Of a stretch of 64,000 nucleotides of DNA, positions 18,867 to 27,032 are shown in pieces. Both the position numbers and the translations under genes were made by a program. Numbering within the stretch: the first letter of the stretch is position 1; the number at the start of each line of letters is the position of its first letter. Origin of the DNA: Desulfomonile tiedjei. Lineage in GTDB: Bacteria > Desulfobacterota > Desulfomonilia > Desulfomonilales > Desulfomonilaceae. The stretch lies in contig JACRDF010000043.1 of assembly GCA_016212925.1 (NCBI GenBank), positions 77,726-141,725 of the forward strand, given 5' to 3'. The notes beneath the pieces were generated by a model. The model did no database searches, was not told the DNA's origin, and saw only the letters and a program-made list of their open reading frames with translations.

Positions 18867-19175
18867 ATGAACCAAGCGCGTCCTGCCATTCCTCGCGACT
18901 TGATTAAAGATTTCTGCCGAAAGCACCATATTAAGAGGCTATCCGTCTTCGGGTCATATCTCCGCGAGGACTTCGGACCAGAAAGCGACATAGATTTCAT
19001 TGTAGAGTTCGAGGAAGGGCAGACTCCCGGTTATTTTGAGCTTGCTGATATGGAGCAGGAACTCTCAGAAGCTCTTGGTGGATGCAAGGTGGATATTCGG
19101 ACCCCTCATGAGCTGAGCCGTTATTTCAGGGACAAGGTAATGGCTGAGGCCGAGGTTCAGTATGCTAGAGGATGA
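18867..19175 (+). CDS. MNT-type nucleotidyltransferase (minimal, antitoxin-like)
   Basis: 102-residue minimal nucleotidyltransferase. The GSx9DxD signature is intact: GSYLREDFGPESDIDF at about residues 29-44, with the third acidic position in KVDIRTP. In MNT-HEPN modules this protein AMPylates and silences the HEPN RNase partner. Start ATG has AGGAGG 6-7 nt upstream. The partner gene overlaps its last codons but is truncated to 32 codons, so this antitoxin appears orphaned. Confidence 0.88.
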   Translation: MNQARPAIPRDLIKDFCRKHHIKRLSVFGSYLREDFGPESDIDFIVEFEEGQTPGYFELADMEQELSEALGGCKVDIRTPHELSRYFRDKVMAEAEVQYARG

Positions 19176-19260
19176 TCAAATTCGGCTGCGGCATATGCTA
19201 GATGCGGCTCGTGAAGCAGTGCACTTTTCACTTGAGAAGTCTTCCAAGAATATTACATAA
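19162..19260 (+). pseudogene. Truncated HEPN-domain (DUF86) toxin partner
   Basis: A 32-codon frame beginning MLEDDQIRLRHMLDAARE overlaps the end of the nucleotidyltransferase gene by 14 bp, as in intact MNT-HEPN operons. That start is typical of DUF86 HEPN proteins (normally about 110 residues), but it stops at TAA 19258-19260, before the Rx4-6H catalytic motif. The 3' ends of this frame and of the convergent GIY-YIG gene overlap here, so the remainder was probably lost when that DNA arrived. No further HEPN sequence was found downstream to 20.2 kb. Confidence 0.75.
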
Positions 19261-19970
19261 ACTTACGTCTCTTGAACGCCTTAACATCTTCTGCGGTGAG
19301 GTCAAACCATTCACCTCTCTTTCTTTTGTCCTGGAAACGCTTATGCCAGTACGCTTCAATACCGAGCGGATCATCGGTCTTTATCACGTGTACTGTTGCA
19401 ATTTTTTCGGGAAGCTGAATCGCCAATTCATATTCCCTTCGTCCAAGAGCTTCAGTTCTGCCAACCTTGTAATACCGTCCAGACTTCATAAGATACACAA
19501 TACCTCGACTTGGTTCTTCTGCGGAAGGGCTGGGTTCAAGCTGATTCGAGACTGGAATAGACCGGCAAATTTCAATGATATCATCGAAACCCGCTTTGCC
19601 TTCACAGTATTCAAGTATCATTCTGGCGAGTTCCGCTTTCGTTCCCCGGCGGCGAAATGCTCCCATACTTGGAAACTTTTTGTCCTGTCGTGCTCTTAAT
19701 TGAATTTCTCTCTCCACAGGATACCTACCGAGCTCCCGGATTAAGAGGATCAGTTTCTCAGCAAGGCAGGTGTCGTCATAAGCACCCGTCCATGGATTGG
19801 GTTGATATCCAGCTTCGATAAGGGCGTCTCCCCATCTAGCCCAGGACTTCCCCATCCCAATCCGAATTACGGATTCCTGTTTCTGTAAAAAACCTTCTTT
19901 GTCCTAGCGGGACTCCATCGTTCTCTTGGGCAGTTCGCTTAATTTCATTAATTATGTGTTGCTTGCTCAT
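19253..19970 (-). pseudogene. HNH-repeat plus GIY-YIG (T5orf172/MUG113-like) gene, frameshifted
   Basis: Two frames join into one product. Frame 1 starts at ATG 19970 (MSKQHIINEIKRT) and ends in GIRNSDW. The second resumes GKSWARWGDALIEAGYQPN and runs to 19253. Removing one G from the GGG run at 19856-19858 (minus strand) fuses them as SDWMGKSWARWGDALIEAGY, which fits the homing-endonuclease-associated HNH-repeat pattern. A further repeat follows (LIRELGRYPVEREIQ). The C-terminus is a T5orf172/MUG113 GIY-YIG-type domain (GIVYLMKSGRYYKVGRTEAL ... GEWFDLTAEDV). If the second frame is used alone, a 200-residue protein could still be made from ATG 19855. Confidence 0.72.
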
Positions 19971-20199
19971 CTTGTTTCCATCGCGCTGAAGGAGCATACA
20001 TCACGTCAATTAGCCATAGCTATGAGTCTCTTAAATATCGTGAGTTCCTCTTTCAGTTTCCCGTGAGCCCCCGCCATTTCATTGGCTTTGTCAGATTCTT
20101 AAGGGTGGACATCTTCGCAGTCAAGCAAATTGTGGGGAGACGGCGGAAATTCTCCGCCTGCGAGCCTGTTTATGGAAAACGCGCCGAATGACCACAAAA

Positions 20200-20230
20200 A
20201 GAGGAAGCAGCGCCCTGCTTCCTCTTTTTT
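20200..20230 (+). terminator. Rho-independent terminator
   Basis: Stem GAGGAAGCAG / CTGCTTCCTC with a CGCC loop and a run of seven T on the plus strand; AAAAA on the other side makes it potentially bidirectional. Confidence 0.8.
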
Positions 20231-20276
20231 TCTTGTGCCCAAATTGTGCCCATCGGGAGGGAAAATAGGTCAAACT

Positions 20277-20471
20277 TTAAGAAACTAGATGAACGTCAAT
20301 GCCACAACCTTCCATCCCTACTTTCGTTAGGTTGTGATCCCTTCCGCTGTGATACTTTGATATGACCTGGAGGCGAAGGTTCGTCCGCTGGATCGGGGCA
20401 GCTCTGGCGGCGGACTACACCTTCTCCAGCATGCAGTTCTCTCGATTTGGCAAGTTTCGTTGACGAGACAT
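20277..20471 (-). pseudogene. Probable hicA toxin relic
   Basis: Reading leftward from ATG 20471, one frame gives MSRQRNLPNRENCMLEKV then a stop; across the next bases VVRRQS (other frame) and IQRTNLRLQV ... YHSGRD ... GIDV-LVS (first frame) appear. Order and spacing recall HicA, with its VVRQxGSH core, a H-x-R-D-like strand and a GIDVDEFL-type C-terminus. At least two frame changes and an internal stop break it. No hicB is recognisable. The call is tentative. Confidence 0.4.
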
Positions 20472-20659
20472 GCCCAAAGAAAACCACGTCCCGATTAAGA
20501 AGTCGCGTCCTTTTCGCGAGTATTTTCGAGAACCGCTATATAATCAAGAACGCGAAGATAAATCCCTGATGCCGGGCAGATTGGGCGCTTCTCGCCTGTA
20601 TCCATTATTATTATGTTAATGGAAGTGAAACCGGATAACAGGAAGTTGGCGAGGTGAGT

Positions 20660-21577
20660 ATGGCCTTGTCCAAAAAGAAAAGGGGAACTTCGCAAAAACC
20701 CGGTGGTGCGAGGCCCAAGCGCTGGAAGGGCCTTCTCCTGGGAGCGCATATGTCCATCGCGGGTGGCGTGTCCAAAGCCGTCACGAGAGGAGAGGCCCTG
20801 GGCTGCACCGCGATTCAGATTTTCACAAAGAACGCATCGCAATGGAACGCGCGTGCTCTCAATGAGGAGGAAGTAGGGGAGTTCAGGGCCGAGCGGCTCC
20901 GAACGGGAATGTACGTCGTTGCCCACGATGCTTACCTGATCAATCTCGCTTCGCCAAACAAGGATTTGCTTGCCAAGTCCCGAGCAGCGTTCCTGCAAGA
21001 AATGGAACGAGCGGAGGCGCTGGGAATTCCATATTTGGTGATGCATCCGGGCGCACACACGGGAGCGGGCGAGGACAGGGGCCTCAAATTGATGGCGGAA
21101 TCATTCAATTTCTTGTTGCGCAAAACCAGGGGTTTTCAGGTCAGGATTGCGGTCGAAAACACGGCCGGACAGGGCACGGTGGTCGGGTATTCCATTGAAC
21201 ACTTGAAACGAATTCTAGAAAACACTGTGGACCCTGAACGCATGGCAACCTGCCTGGACACATGCCACGCGTTCGCGGCAGGATACGACCTGAGGGATTC
21301 CTCCGGTTATGAAAAGTTCGTGGAAAAATTTGACAGCATGATCGGCCTGAACAAGCTGAAGGTTATGCACCTGAACGACTGCAAAAAGGAACTGGGGCGA
21401 CGAGTAGACCGCCATGAACACATAGGCAAGGGAATGCTCGGACTGGAATGCTTTCGAAGGATAATGAACGACCCGCTGTTACGCGATGTTCCCAAGCTGC
21501 TGGAGACACCCAAGCTGCTCGACGGACAGGACATGGACCCCATAAATTTAGCGATTTTGAGAGATCTGGCAAGCTGA
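20660..21577 (+). CDS. nfo: Endonuclease IV (AP endonuclease)
   Basis: 305-residue zinc-dependent apurinic/apyrimidinic endonuclease of base-excision repair. ATG at 20660 is preferred (GAGG 5 nt upstream) over a GTG two codons earlier. All metal-site segments are present: GAHMSIAGG, VMHPGAHTG, AVENTAGQG, DTCHAFAAGYD, MHLNDCK, DRHEHIGKG and LETP. A basic leader of about 25 residues (KKKRGTSQKPGGARPKRWK) precedes the usual start. The gene is monocistronic, about 260 bp from map. Confidence 0.95.
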   Translation: MALSKKKRGTSQKPGGARPKRWKGLLLGAHMSIAGGVSKAVTRGEALGCTAIQIFTKNASQWNARALNEEEVGEFRAERLRTGMYVVAHDAYLINLASPNKDLLAKSRAAFLQEMERAEALGIPYLVMHPGAHTGAGEDRGLKLMAESFNFLLRKTRGFQVRIAVENTAGQGTVVGYSIEHLKRILENTVDPERMATCLDTCHAFAAGYDLRDSSGYEKFVEKFDSMIGLNKLKVMHLNDCKKELGRRVDRHEHIGKGMLGLECFRRIMNDPLLRDVPKLLETPKLLDGQDMDPINLAILRDLAS

Positions 21578-21660
21578 TAAGGTTGTGTGTCATTCATGAA
21601 TCTTCCGTAAGCATGCAGTCACGAACGGGTTGGCCATCACTCGCGGTGATGTAACTGGTC

Positions 21661-21709
21661 TTTGGGGCAGGCTTTCCAGCCTGCCGGGCTGGAAAGCCCG
21701 TCCCACAAA
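21661..21709. repeat. GGGGCAGGCTTTCC palindromic repeat
   Basis: Tandem palindromes GGGGCAGGCTTTCCAGCCTGCC and GGGCTGGAAAGCCCGTCCCAC. Same family as 26.6-26.8 and 53.96-54.03 kb. It lies between nfo and map. Confidence 0.8.
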
Positions 21710-21852
21710 GACAATCCAACCTTTGAAACGCTGAAGGATCATTCTCATCGAAAAATGATCGAGGAAAAAAGGCGACAATTCTGGTATGGTAAACTTTTGC
21801 GGCACCGAATCCGAAAGAAACGGGAAGGCGGTTGATCGGCGTGAAACCTGGA

Positions 21853-22614
21853 ATGATCGTGCTGAAGACATCTCGTGAAATTGAAATATTGCGGGAAGCC
21901 AATCGAATCGTAGCTGAGATACTGGAAGCCATAGGGCAAATGATAGCCCCGGGGGTGACCACCGCGGAACTTGATGCCCTTGCCCAGAAGATGATAAACA
22001 GCCGCGGTGCTAAAGCCGCGTTCAAGGGTTACCGTATGCGAAACCAGAAGCCCTACCCGGCTGCCATCTGCGCGTCGGTAAATGAAGAGGTGGTGCACGG
22101 CATACCCGGTCCTCGCGTATTGAAAGCAGGAGATATCGTCGGCGTGGACGTTGGTGTTGTTCACAAAGGCTTTGTAGGAGATGCGGCACGAACCTATCCA
22201 GTGGATGAAGTCACCCCGAACGCCCAGGAACTCCTGAAAGCCACGGAGCAATCGCTTTACAAGGGCATCAAGCAGGCGGTTGCCGGAAACCGGCTTTACG
22301 ATATTTCGGCCGCAGTCCAGGCCCATGTGGAAGAGCACGGTTTTTCCGTTGTCAGGGATTTTGTGGGACACGGCATAGGCCGAAACATGCACGAACCGCC
22401 TCAGATTCCTAACTATAAGGGATCGGGCTGGAACCCGAGACTTCAGGTGGGGATGGCACTGGCGCTCGAGCCGATGGTGAATGAGGGCACATGGCGTATC
22501 AAATTGCTCGACGACGAGTGGACGGCAGTCACCGCGGACGGTAAGCTTTCAGCCCATTTTGAGCACTCCATCGCCATCACGGATAACGGCCCATTGATTT
22601 TGTCGGAAATTTGA
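21853..22614 (+). CDS. map: Methionine aminopeptidase, type I
   Basis: 253-residue metalloprotease removing the initiator methionine. The ATG at 21853 gives the family-typical MIVLKTSREIEILREAN; a TTG at 21832 with GGGAAGG upstream would add seven residues and cannot be excluded. Metal ligands sit in VGVDVGVVHKGFVGDAART (two Asp), HGIGRNMHEPP (His), LEPMV (Glu) and EHSIAI (Glu), and the substrate histidine in VVHGIPG. The peptide deformylase acting before it is at 48.1 kb. Monocistronic. Confidence 0.95.
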   Translation: MIVLKTSREIEILREANRIVAEILEAIGQMIAPGVTTAELDALAQKMINSRGAKAAFKGYRMRNQKPYPAAICASVNEEVVHGIPGPRVLKAGDIVGVDVGVVHKGFVGDAARTYPVDEVTPNAQELLKATEQSLYKGIKQAVAGNRLYDISAAVQAHVEEHGFSVVRDFVGHGIGRNMHEPPQIPNYKGSGWNPRLQVGMALALEPMVNEGTWRIKLLDDEWTAVTADGKLSAHFEHSIAITDNGPLILSEI

Positions 22615-22689
22615 GTATTTATATGGGAAACATGGCTCATTAGAGAGCCTTGCAGCATCTCCCTTCCAAAAGACAGCGACTTCCGTTAA

Positions 22690-24111
22690 ATGGACAACGA
22701 CACCGACTTTCTCAAATTCAGCAGAATCCGGCGTTACGACATCATTCGGCGAATCGGCGAAGGCGGAATGGGCAAGGTTTACCTCGCAACGGACAGGATC
22801 ATCCGCCGGCCGGTAGCCATCAAGATCTTTTCACTCGAAGCCCTGCCCGGTGTGGAGGTAGCGAAAGAGAAGATCATGCGTGACTTCTTTTTGGAGACCC
22901 AGACCGCGGGCGCCTTGCTTCATCCCAACATTGTGGTCATGTACGACGTGGGCAAGAAGAGCCACCTCCTTTACATGGTCATGGAATTTGTCTTTGGTAA
23001 GACTCTGTTGGAACATCAACGGGAAGCCTCGCTCAGCATCAAGAAATCCCTTGAGATTGCCTATGAATTGGCGCTCGCCCTCGAATACGCGCATTCAAAA
23101 GCAGTTGTGCATCGGGACATAAAGCCGGAAAACATCATTATTTCCGCTCAGGGCGTCCCCAAGATCACGGACTTCGGCATTGCGAGGTTCCGCAAGCATC
23201 TCAAAGGGCATCGCCCTGCCTCTCTGGTCGGTTCGTCGCGTTTCATGGCTCCGGAACAGATCCTCAGACGCGAACAAGACCATCGCGTAGATATTTATCA
23301 ACTGGGAGTGGTTCTTTTCGAACTGCTCACCAGACAGAATCCCTTCAGAGGAGCTACCGCGGAAGAGACGCTGACAAAGATCTGCACGGACATTCCTCCC
23401 CCGCCGGGAAAGATCAACAGTGAGATAACGACGGAAATAGACGACATTGTCGGCCGTTGCCTTGAAAAATCTCCCACGAAAAGGTTCTCGACTGCAAAAG
23501 AGTTGGCGGAGGCGTTGGCTGATTACCTTCGATCCGGCAGGCACAAGGGGATTTCCCCGGATGACGAGCTGGTACACGGGTTGAAGAAGTTCGAGATGTT
23601 CTCCCTTTTTTCCGATGAGGAAATACAGGAACTGGTAAAGGTCGGCGAATTCATTACCTGCAAGGCAGGCGACTACATTATCAAGGAGAATGAAAGCGAT
23701 TCCAACTTCTTCGTCCTGCTCGAAGGAAACGTGAAAGTAGTAAAGCGGTCACGCATACTGTCCGACTTCCTGCCGGGAGCCTGCTTCGGCGAGATCGGCG
23801 CGTTTGCCCGCCAGAAGAGATCCGCGGGCGTGATCGCTCAAGAAGATTGCAAGCTGCTTCAGATAAATGCCCTGCTCTTCAAAGAACTCGATCCACTCCT
23901 TCAACTCAAAATGCTCCATATTGTCGTAAGAAACATGGCGAGCCTCGTAATTTCACTGGACGGAGAGATCATGAAGCTCACCGACGGCGGCGGGAGCAAT
24001 GAACTGCCGACCGTGTGTCCGCTGTGCGGTTTTGACAACAATGCTGTGATCGAGGTTTGTCCGCGGTGCGGTGTGATCCCCTCCATGTATCTGGGGTCCG
24101 AGAAGCAGTAA
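22690..24111 (+). CDS. Ser/Thr protein kinase with cyclic-nucleotide-binding domain and zinc ribbon
   Basis: 473-residue cytosolic Hanks-type kinase. The N-lobe has GEGGMGKVYLATD and the ATP lysine in VAIKIF; the catalytic loop is HRDIKPENI and the metal motif DFGIAR, so it should be active. Residues about 300-430 form a cNMP-binding/Crp-like domain (GDYIIKENESDSNFFVLLEG, FGEIGAFARQKRSAGV with the phosphate-binding arginine). A C-terminal zinc ribbon follows (CPLCGFDN ... CPRCG). No membrane segment. This suggests kinase control by a cyclic nucleotide. It lies 54 bp upstream of murD on the same strand. Confidence 0.88.
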   Translation: MDNDTDFLKFSRIRRYDIIRRIGEGGMGKVYLATDRIIRRPVAIKIFSLEALPGVEVAKEKIMRDFFLETQTAGALLHPNIVVMYDVGKKSHLLYMVMEFVFGKTLLEHQREASLSIKKSLEIAYELALALEYAHSKAVVHRDIKPENIIISAQGVPKITDFGIARFRKHLKGHRPASLVGSSRFMAPEQILRREQDHRVDIYQLGVVLFELLTRQNPFRGATAEETLTKICTDIPPPPGKINSEITTEIDDIVGRCLEKSPTKRFSTAKELAEALADYLRSGRHKGISPDDELVHGLKKFEMFSLFSDEEIQELVKVGEFITCKAGDYIIKENESDSNFFVLLEGNVKVVKRSRILSDFLPGACFGEIGAFARQKRSAGVIAQEDCKLLQINALLFKELDPLLQLKMLHIVVRNMASLVISLDGEIMKLTDGGGSNELPTVCPLCGFDNNAVIEVCPRCGVIPSMYLGSEKQ

Positions 24112-24165
24112 GGGCGCGCCGCCACGGGGTTTTTTGGACGGAACGCCCTGGGGTTCGGAGTATCA

Positions 24166-25533
24166 TTGTCTTATTCACGCTCACTTTTTGAAGGCAAAAG
24201 GATCACCGTGATGGGCCTGGGCCTATTAGGTCGCGGGCTTGGCGACACGCTTTTCCTGATCCGGTGCGGCGCTCGGGTCACCGTAACCGATCTCAAAAGC
24301 GCTGATGAGCTGGCTAGTTCGGTGAAGGCCCTGGAAGGGCTTCCGGTCAAATTGCGGCTTGGCGAGCACGATCCGGCCGACTTCATCGATGCGGACATGA
24401 TTCTGCGCAATGCCGATGTGCCACGTTCGTCCGCATATCTGAAGATCGCCCAGGAAAACCGGGTGCCTGTGGAAATGGATGAGAGCCTGTTCTGCAAGCA
24501 TTTCAAAGGAACCGTAATCGGCATCACCGGAACTCGCGGCAAGACCACTACAACCACTCTTGTCCACAGAATACTTTCCGCTCACTTCCCCAGGGTTTTT
24601 CTGGCTGGAAATATCATGGGACAGGCCACTCTGCCACTTTTGGAGCAGGTCCAAAAGGACGACATTGTGGTGCTGGAGCTTTCGAGCTGGCAGCTCCAGG
24701 GATTCCATGATGCGCGGTTGTCTCCCTGCGCGTCGGTATTCACCAATGTCTATCAGGACCACTTGAATCGCTACAGCGGCATGGCGGAGTACATTGAAGA
24801 CAAGAAATCCATTTTCCTGTACCAGAGCGGGACCGACTTCTGCGTCTTTAACCGCGATCAGCAGGAAACCCTCGACCTGGCAGCGGAAGCGCCCGCGGAT
24901 AAGGAATTCTTCAGCATACGAGACGTTCCGCGGGAATGGAAGATTTCGCTTCCGGGCAGGCACAATTTAGAAAACATCGCAGCAGCCGCGCAGTTGACCC
25001 GAAAACTGGGTGTGCCCGACAGCATCATCCGCGCGGCGGTGGAGGCTTTCCCCGGGGTCGAACATCGGCTGCAACGGCTGGGCGAGAAGGACGGGATCGG
25101 TTTCATCAACGACGCAACAAGCACCACACCTGTGGCCGGGCTCGCGGCACTGGATGCGCTGACCGGCAAGCGGATACTTCTGATCGCGGGAGGAGCGGAC
25201 AAGAAACTCGATCTGACACCATTTGCCCGCGCGGCAGCGTCAAAAACCGCAAAGATCGCGCTTCTGGAAGGCGACGCAACGCCTGCGCTTCACCGGGGCA
25301 TTGTTGAAGCGGGCGGTGAAGAAAAAATTGTGGGGTCCTTCGACAATCTACGGGGCGCGGTGATAGAGCTGGTCCGTAATGCCCGCGAGGGCGATGTAGT
25401 GCTGCTCTCCCCTGGCTGCGCTTCCTTCGGGATGTTCAGGAATGAGTTCCACAGAGGCGAAACCTTCATCAGCATTGTGGAGGAGATTCTTGATTCGGGG
25501 GGGATTGTCGATAAAGCGCGGCCTACGGAGTGA
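24166..25533 (+). CDS. murD: UDP-N-acetylmuramoylalanine--D-glutamate ligase, divergent
   Basis: 455-residue Mur ligase adding D-Glu to UDP-MurNAc-L-Ala in peptidoglycan synthesis. The start is TTG at 24166 with CGGAG upstream. It shows the N-terminal Rossmann motif VMGLGLLGRG, ATP loop GTRGKTTTTTL, ELSSWQLQGF, DHLNRY with a downstream carbamylatable-lysine region (EDKKSIF), and HRLQRLG. Where canonical MurD reads NDSKATN, this one reads INDATSTTPVAG, and the ATP loop has R in place of the usual N. These variants are known to me mainly from Patescibacteria-type MurD. It lies outside a dcw cluster. Confidence 0.82.
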   Translation: MSYSRSLFEGKRITVMGLGLLGRGLGDTLFLIRCGARVTVTDLKSADELASSVKALEGLPVKLRLGEHDPADFIDADMILRNADVPRSSAYLKIAQENRVPVEMDESLFCKHFKGTVIGITGTRGKTTTTTLVHRILSAHFPRVFLAGNIMGQATLPLLEQVQKDDIVVLELSSWQLQGFHDARLSPCASVFTNVYQDHLNRYSGMAEYIEDKKSIFLYQSGTDFCVFNRDQQETLDLAAEAPADKEFFSIRDVPREWKISLPGRHNLENIAAAAQLTRKLGVPDSIIRAAVEAFPGVEHRLQRLGEKDGIGFINDATSTTPVAGLAALDALTGKRILLIAGGADKKLDLTPFARAAASKTAKIALLEGDATPALHRGIVEAGGEEKIVGSFDNLRGAVIELVRNAREGDVVLLSPGCASFGMFRNEFHRGETFISIVEEILDSGGIVDKARPTE

Positions 25534-25603
25534 CACGGACGGCTGTTGATCCGGCGGTAAACTGCAATACGCCTCAACTTGCGAGCATCTCGCTTTTTCC
25601 TGT

Positions 25604-25632
25604 GGTGGGGGCCGGCGTCCCTGCCGGCCCAA
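25604..25632. repeat. REP palindrome, left flank of transposase relic
   Basis: GGGGCCGGCGTCCCTGCCGGCCC, inverted relative to the copy at 26112-26138, so the pair brackets the REP-associated transposase pseudogene. Confidence 0.85.
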
Positions 25633-25660
25633 CTCCGGAATCACCCCGTAACGTCAAACC

Positions 25661-26100
25661 TTATCCAACCCACTTGTATTCCTTAAGTTCGGGCCAACTC
25701 CTGAAAGGGTTGTCCAGAATATAATTGGCCTTCTCCACCAGTTCACGGTCACCTCGGATTATCCAATCGAAGTATTCCCTCTGCCAAATTACCCCGATTC
25801 TTCCGAATTCTCGTTGTAGTCGGTTGGCGGTATATGATTTCCAACTGTGGACGATTTCCTGCGGGGAGAATCGTTCCACAGGCATCACTAGAACATACAC
25901 GTGACCATCCATCACCACATGTGCCAACAAATCATAGCGCTCTGAGGCGAAATGCTTAATCGCATTTGCTACGAACGATCTTTCCTCGAATTCGAGCAAA
26001 GACTGGGAGCAGCTAAACGCCAAGTGACTAAATAGACAGAACCGTCCATTCTCCAGTGAGAGAGTTCTCCGCTGTACTTGGTCAAGGTGGGAGTCTTCAC
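25661..26100 (-). pseudogene. REP-associated tyrosine transposase (RAYT), frameshifted
   Basis: The intact 3' portion (from about 26023) reads FEERSFVANAIKHF, a Y1-transposase core (YDLLAHVVMDGHVYVLVMP, normally HVH), SWKSYTANRLQ, WQREYFDWIIR (Tyr nucleophile) and ILDNPFRSW. Upstream in another frame, from GTG 26100, lies the matching N-terminus (HWRMDGSVYLVTWRLAAP). Restoring one C in the CCC run near 26008 joins them as RLAAPQSLLEFEERSF, so a single-base deletion breaks the gene. Inverted GGCCGGC palindromes flank it. Family knowledge: RAYTs are single-copy enzymes thought to mobilise REP elements. Confidence 0.82.
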
Positions 26101-26111
26101 GGTAATTTGCA

Positions 26112-26138
26112 AGGGCCGGCAGGGACGCCGGCCCCTAC
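26112..26138. repeat. REP palindrome, right flank of transposase relic
   Basis: GGGCCGGCAGGGACGCCGGCCCC, reverse-complement counterpart of the palindrome at 25604-25632; it lies a few bases upstream of the RAYT start codon. Confidence 0.85.
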
Positions 26139-26250
26139 TATAACGGTGCGCGCCACTGTCAATAGACCGGCGCCAACCTCGAACTCCTTTTCACGCACGT
26201 AGTCCTCAATTATGAACGCCACGCAGCGCAAAGACTCTGAGAGCCGACAA

Positions 26251-26451
26251 TCACTTCAATTGGCCGGATCCGGCTTCAAACTCGCATTGAGTGAAGTCGA
26301 TGGGTTGATCACAGCCCGAACAAGTATGCGGCCTGTCAAATTCGTCGGAAAAAATCTCCCTCTCCTTGCCGCAATTCGGACACTTGCATGTGAATGATGA
26401 AAGGTTCTTGTGCGCCTGCAGTCCAGGACAATGCAGTGGTGTAGTAGGCAT
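26251..26451 (-). CDS. Small zinc-ribbon protein
   Basis: 66-residue protein with two Cys pairs, CKCPNCGKE and CSGCDQPIDF, 20 residues apart, forming a plausible zinc ribbon. The ATG at 26451 has AAGGAG 8 nt upstream, which supports translation. It has no other recognisable domain. No partner is obvious: it is flanked by repeats on one side and the transposase relic on the other. Possibly a regulator or a metal-binding accessory protein; function unknown. Confidence 0.7.
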   Translation of the reverse strand: MPTTPLHCPGLQAHKNLSSFTCKCPNCGKEREIFSDEFDRPHTCSGCDQPIDFTQCEFEAGSGQLK

Positions 26452-26599
26452 TTGTGAACTCCTTTATTTTTATTTACAGGCTGCTTTGAGGGCGGCAAGC
26501 TGCAATTCCAGCCCCCGTGTAACCAATATAAGCCACTGTCACCTTTCGAGCAACAAAAACCCGCGATTGCGGCAGCCATTCCTGTGTGCCGGCAGAGTG

Positions 26600-26820
26600 G
26601 TGGGGCAGGCTTTCCGAACCTGCCAGTCTTATACCGATTCGCCATAAAAAATATAACAATGCCGAAAGTTGTCATTGCGAGGGCGTCGAGCCCGAAGCAA
26701 TCTCAGTGGCGAGAGATTGCTTCGTCGCTTCGCTCCTCGCAATGACAGCTACTATCCTTGATGTTACGAGAATAATAGCGAACTGGTATTAGATGGCAGG
26801 CTGGAAAGCCTACCCCACAA
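26600..26820. repeat. Nested repeat: GCAATGAC element inside a larger inverted element
   Basis: The outermost arms GTGGGGCAGGCTTTCC (26600) and GGCAGGCTGGAAAGCCTACCCCAC (26794-26820) enclose a second inverted pair ATACCGATTCGCCA / TAGCGAACTGGTATTA. Those enclose a complete GCAATGAC-family element (26671-26746). Three palindromic families are thus stacked concentrically. No gene is seen between 26.45 and 27.03 kb. Confidence 0.8.
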
Positions 26821-27032
26821 AAGACTGAATGCTTGCTGATTTGGCGGACATGGATAGAGGACATGAAGCTTCAAAAGCAGAAAAAGGATCGCGGGTTGCA
26901 CGATCCTTTCGTAACGGCGTTGGAATCTGTGGGCGTTCGAGTCACAGGGCTCGGATTGCCGCAAGAAGCAAGTGGGCGTCAGGTCCGCTTTTGCTACGTT
27001 GCCGGCACTTCTGGAAGCAACGTCCCGTTGGT

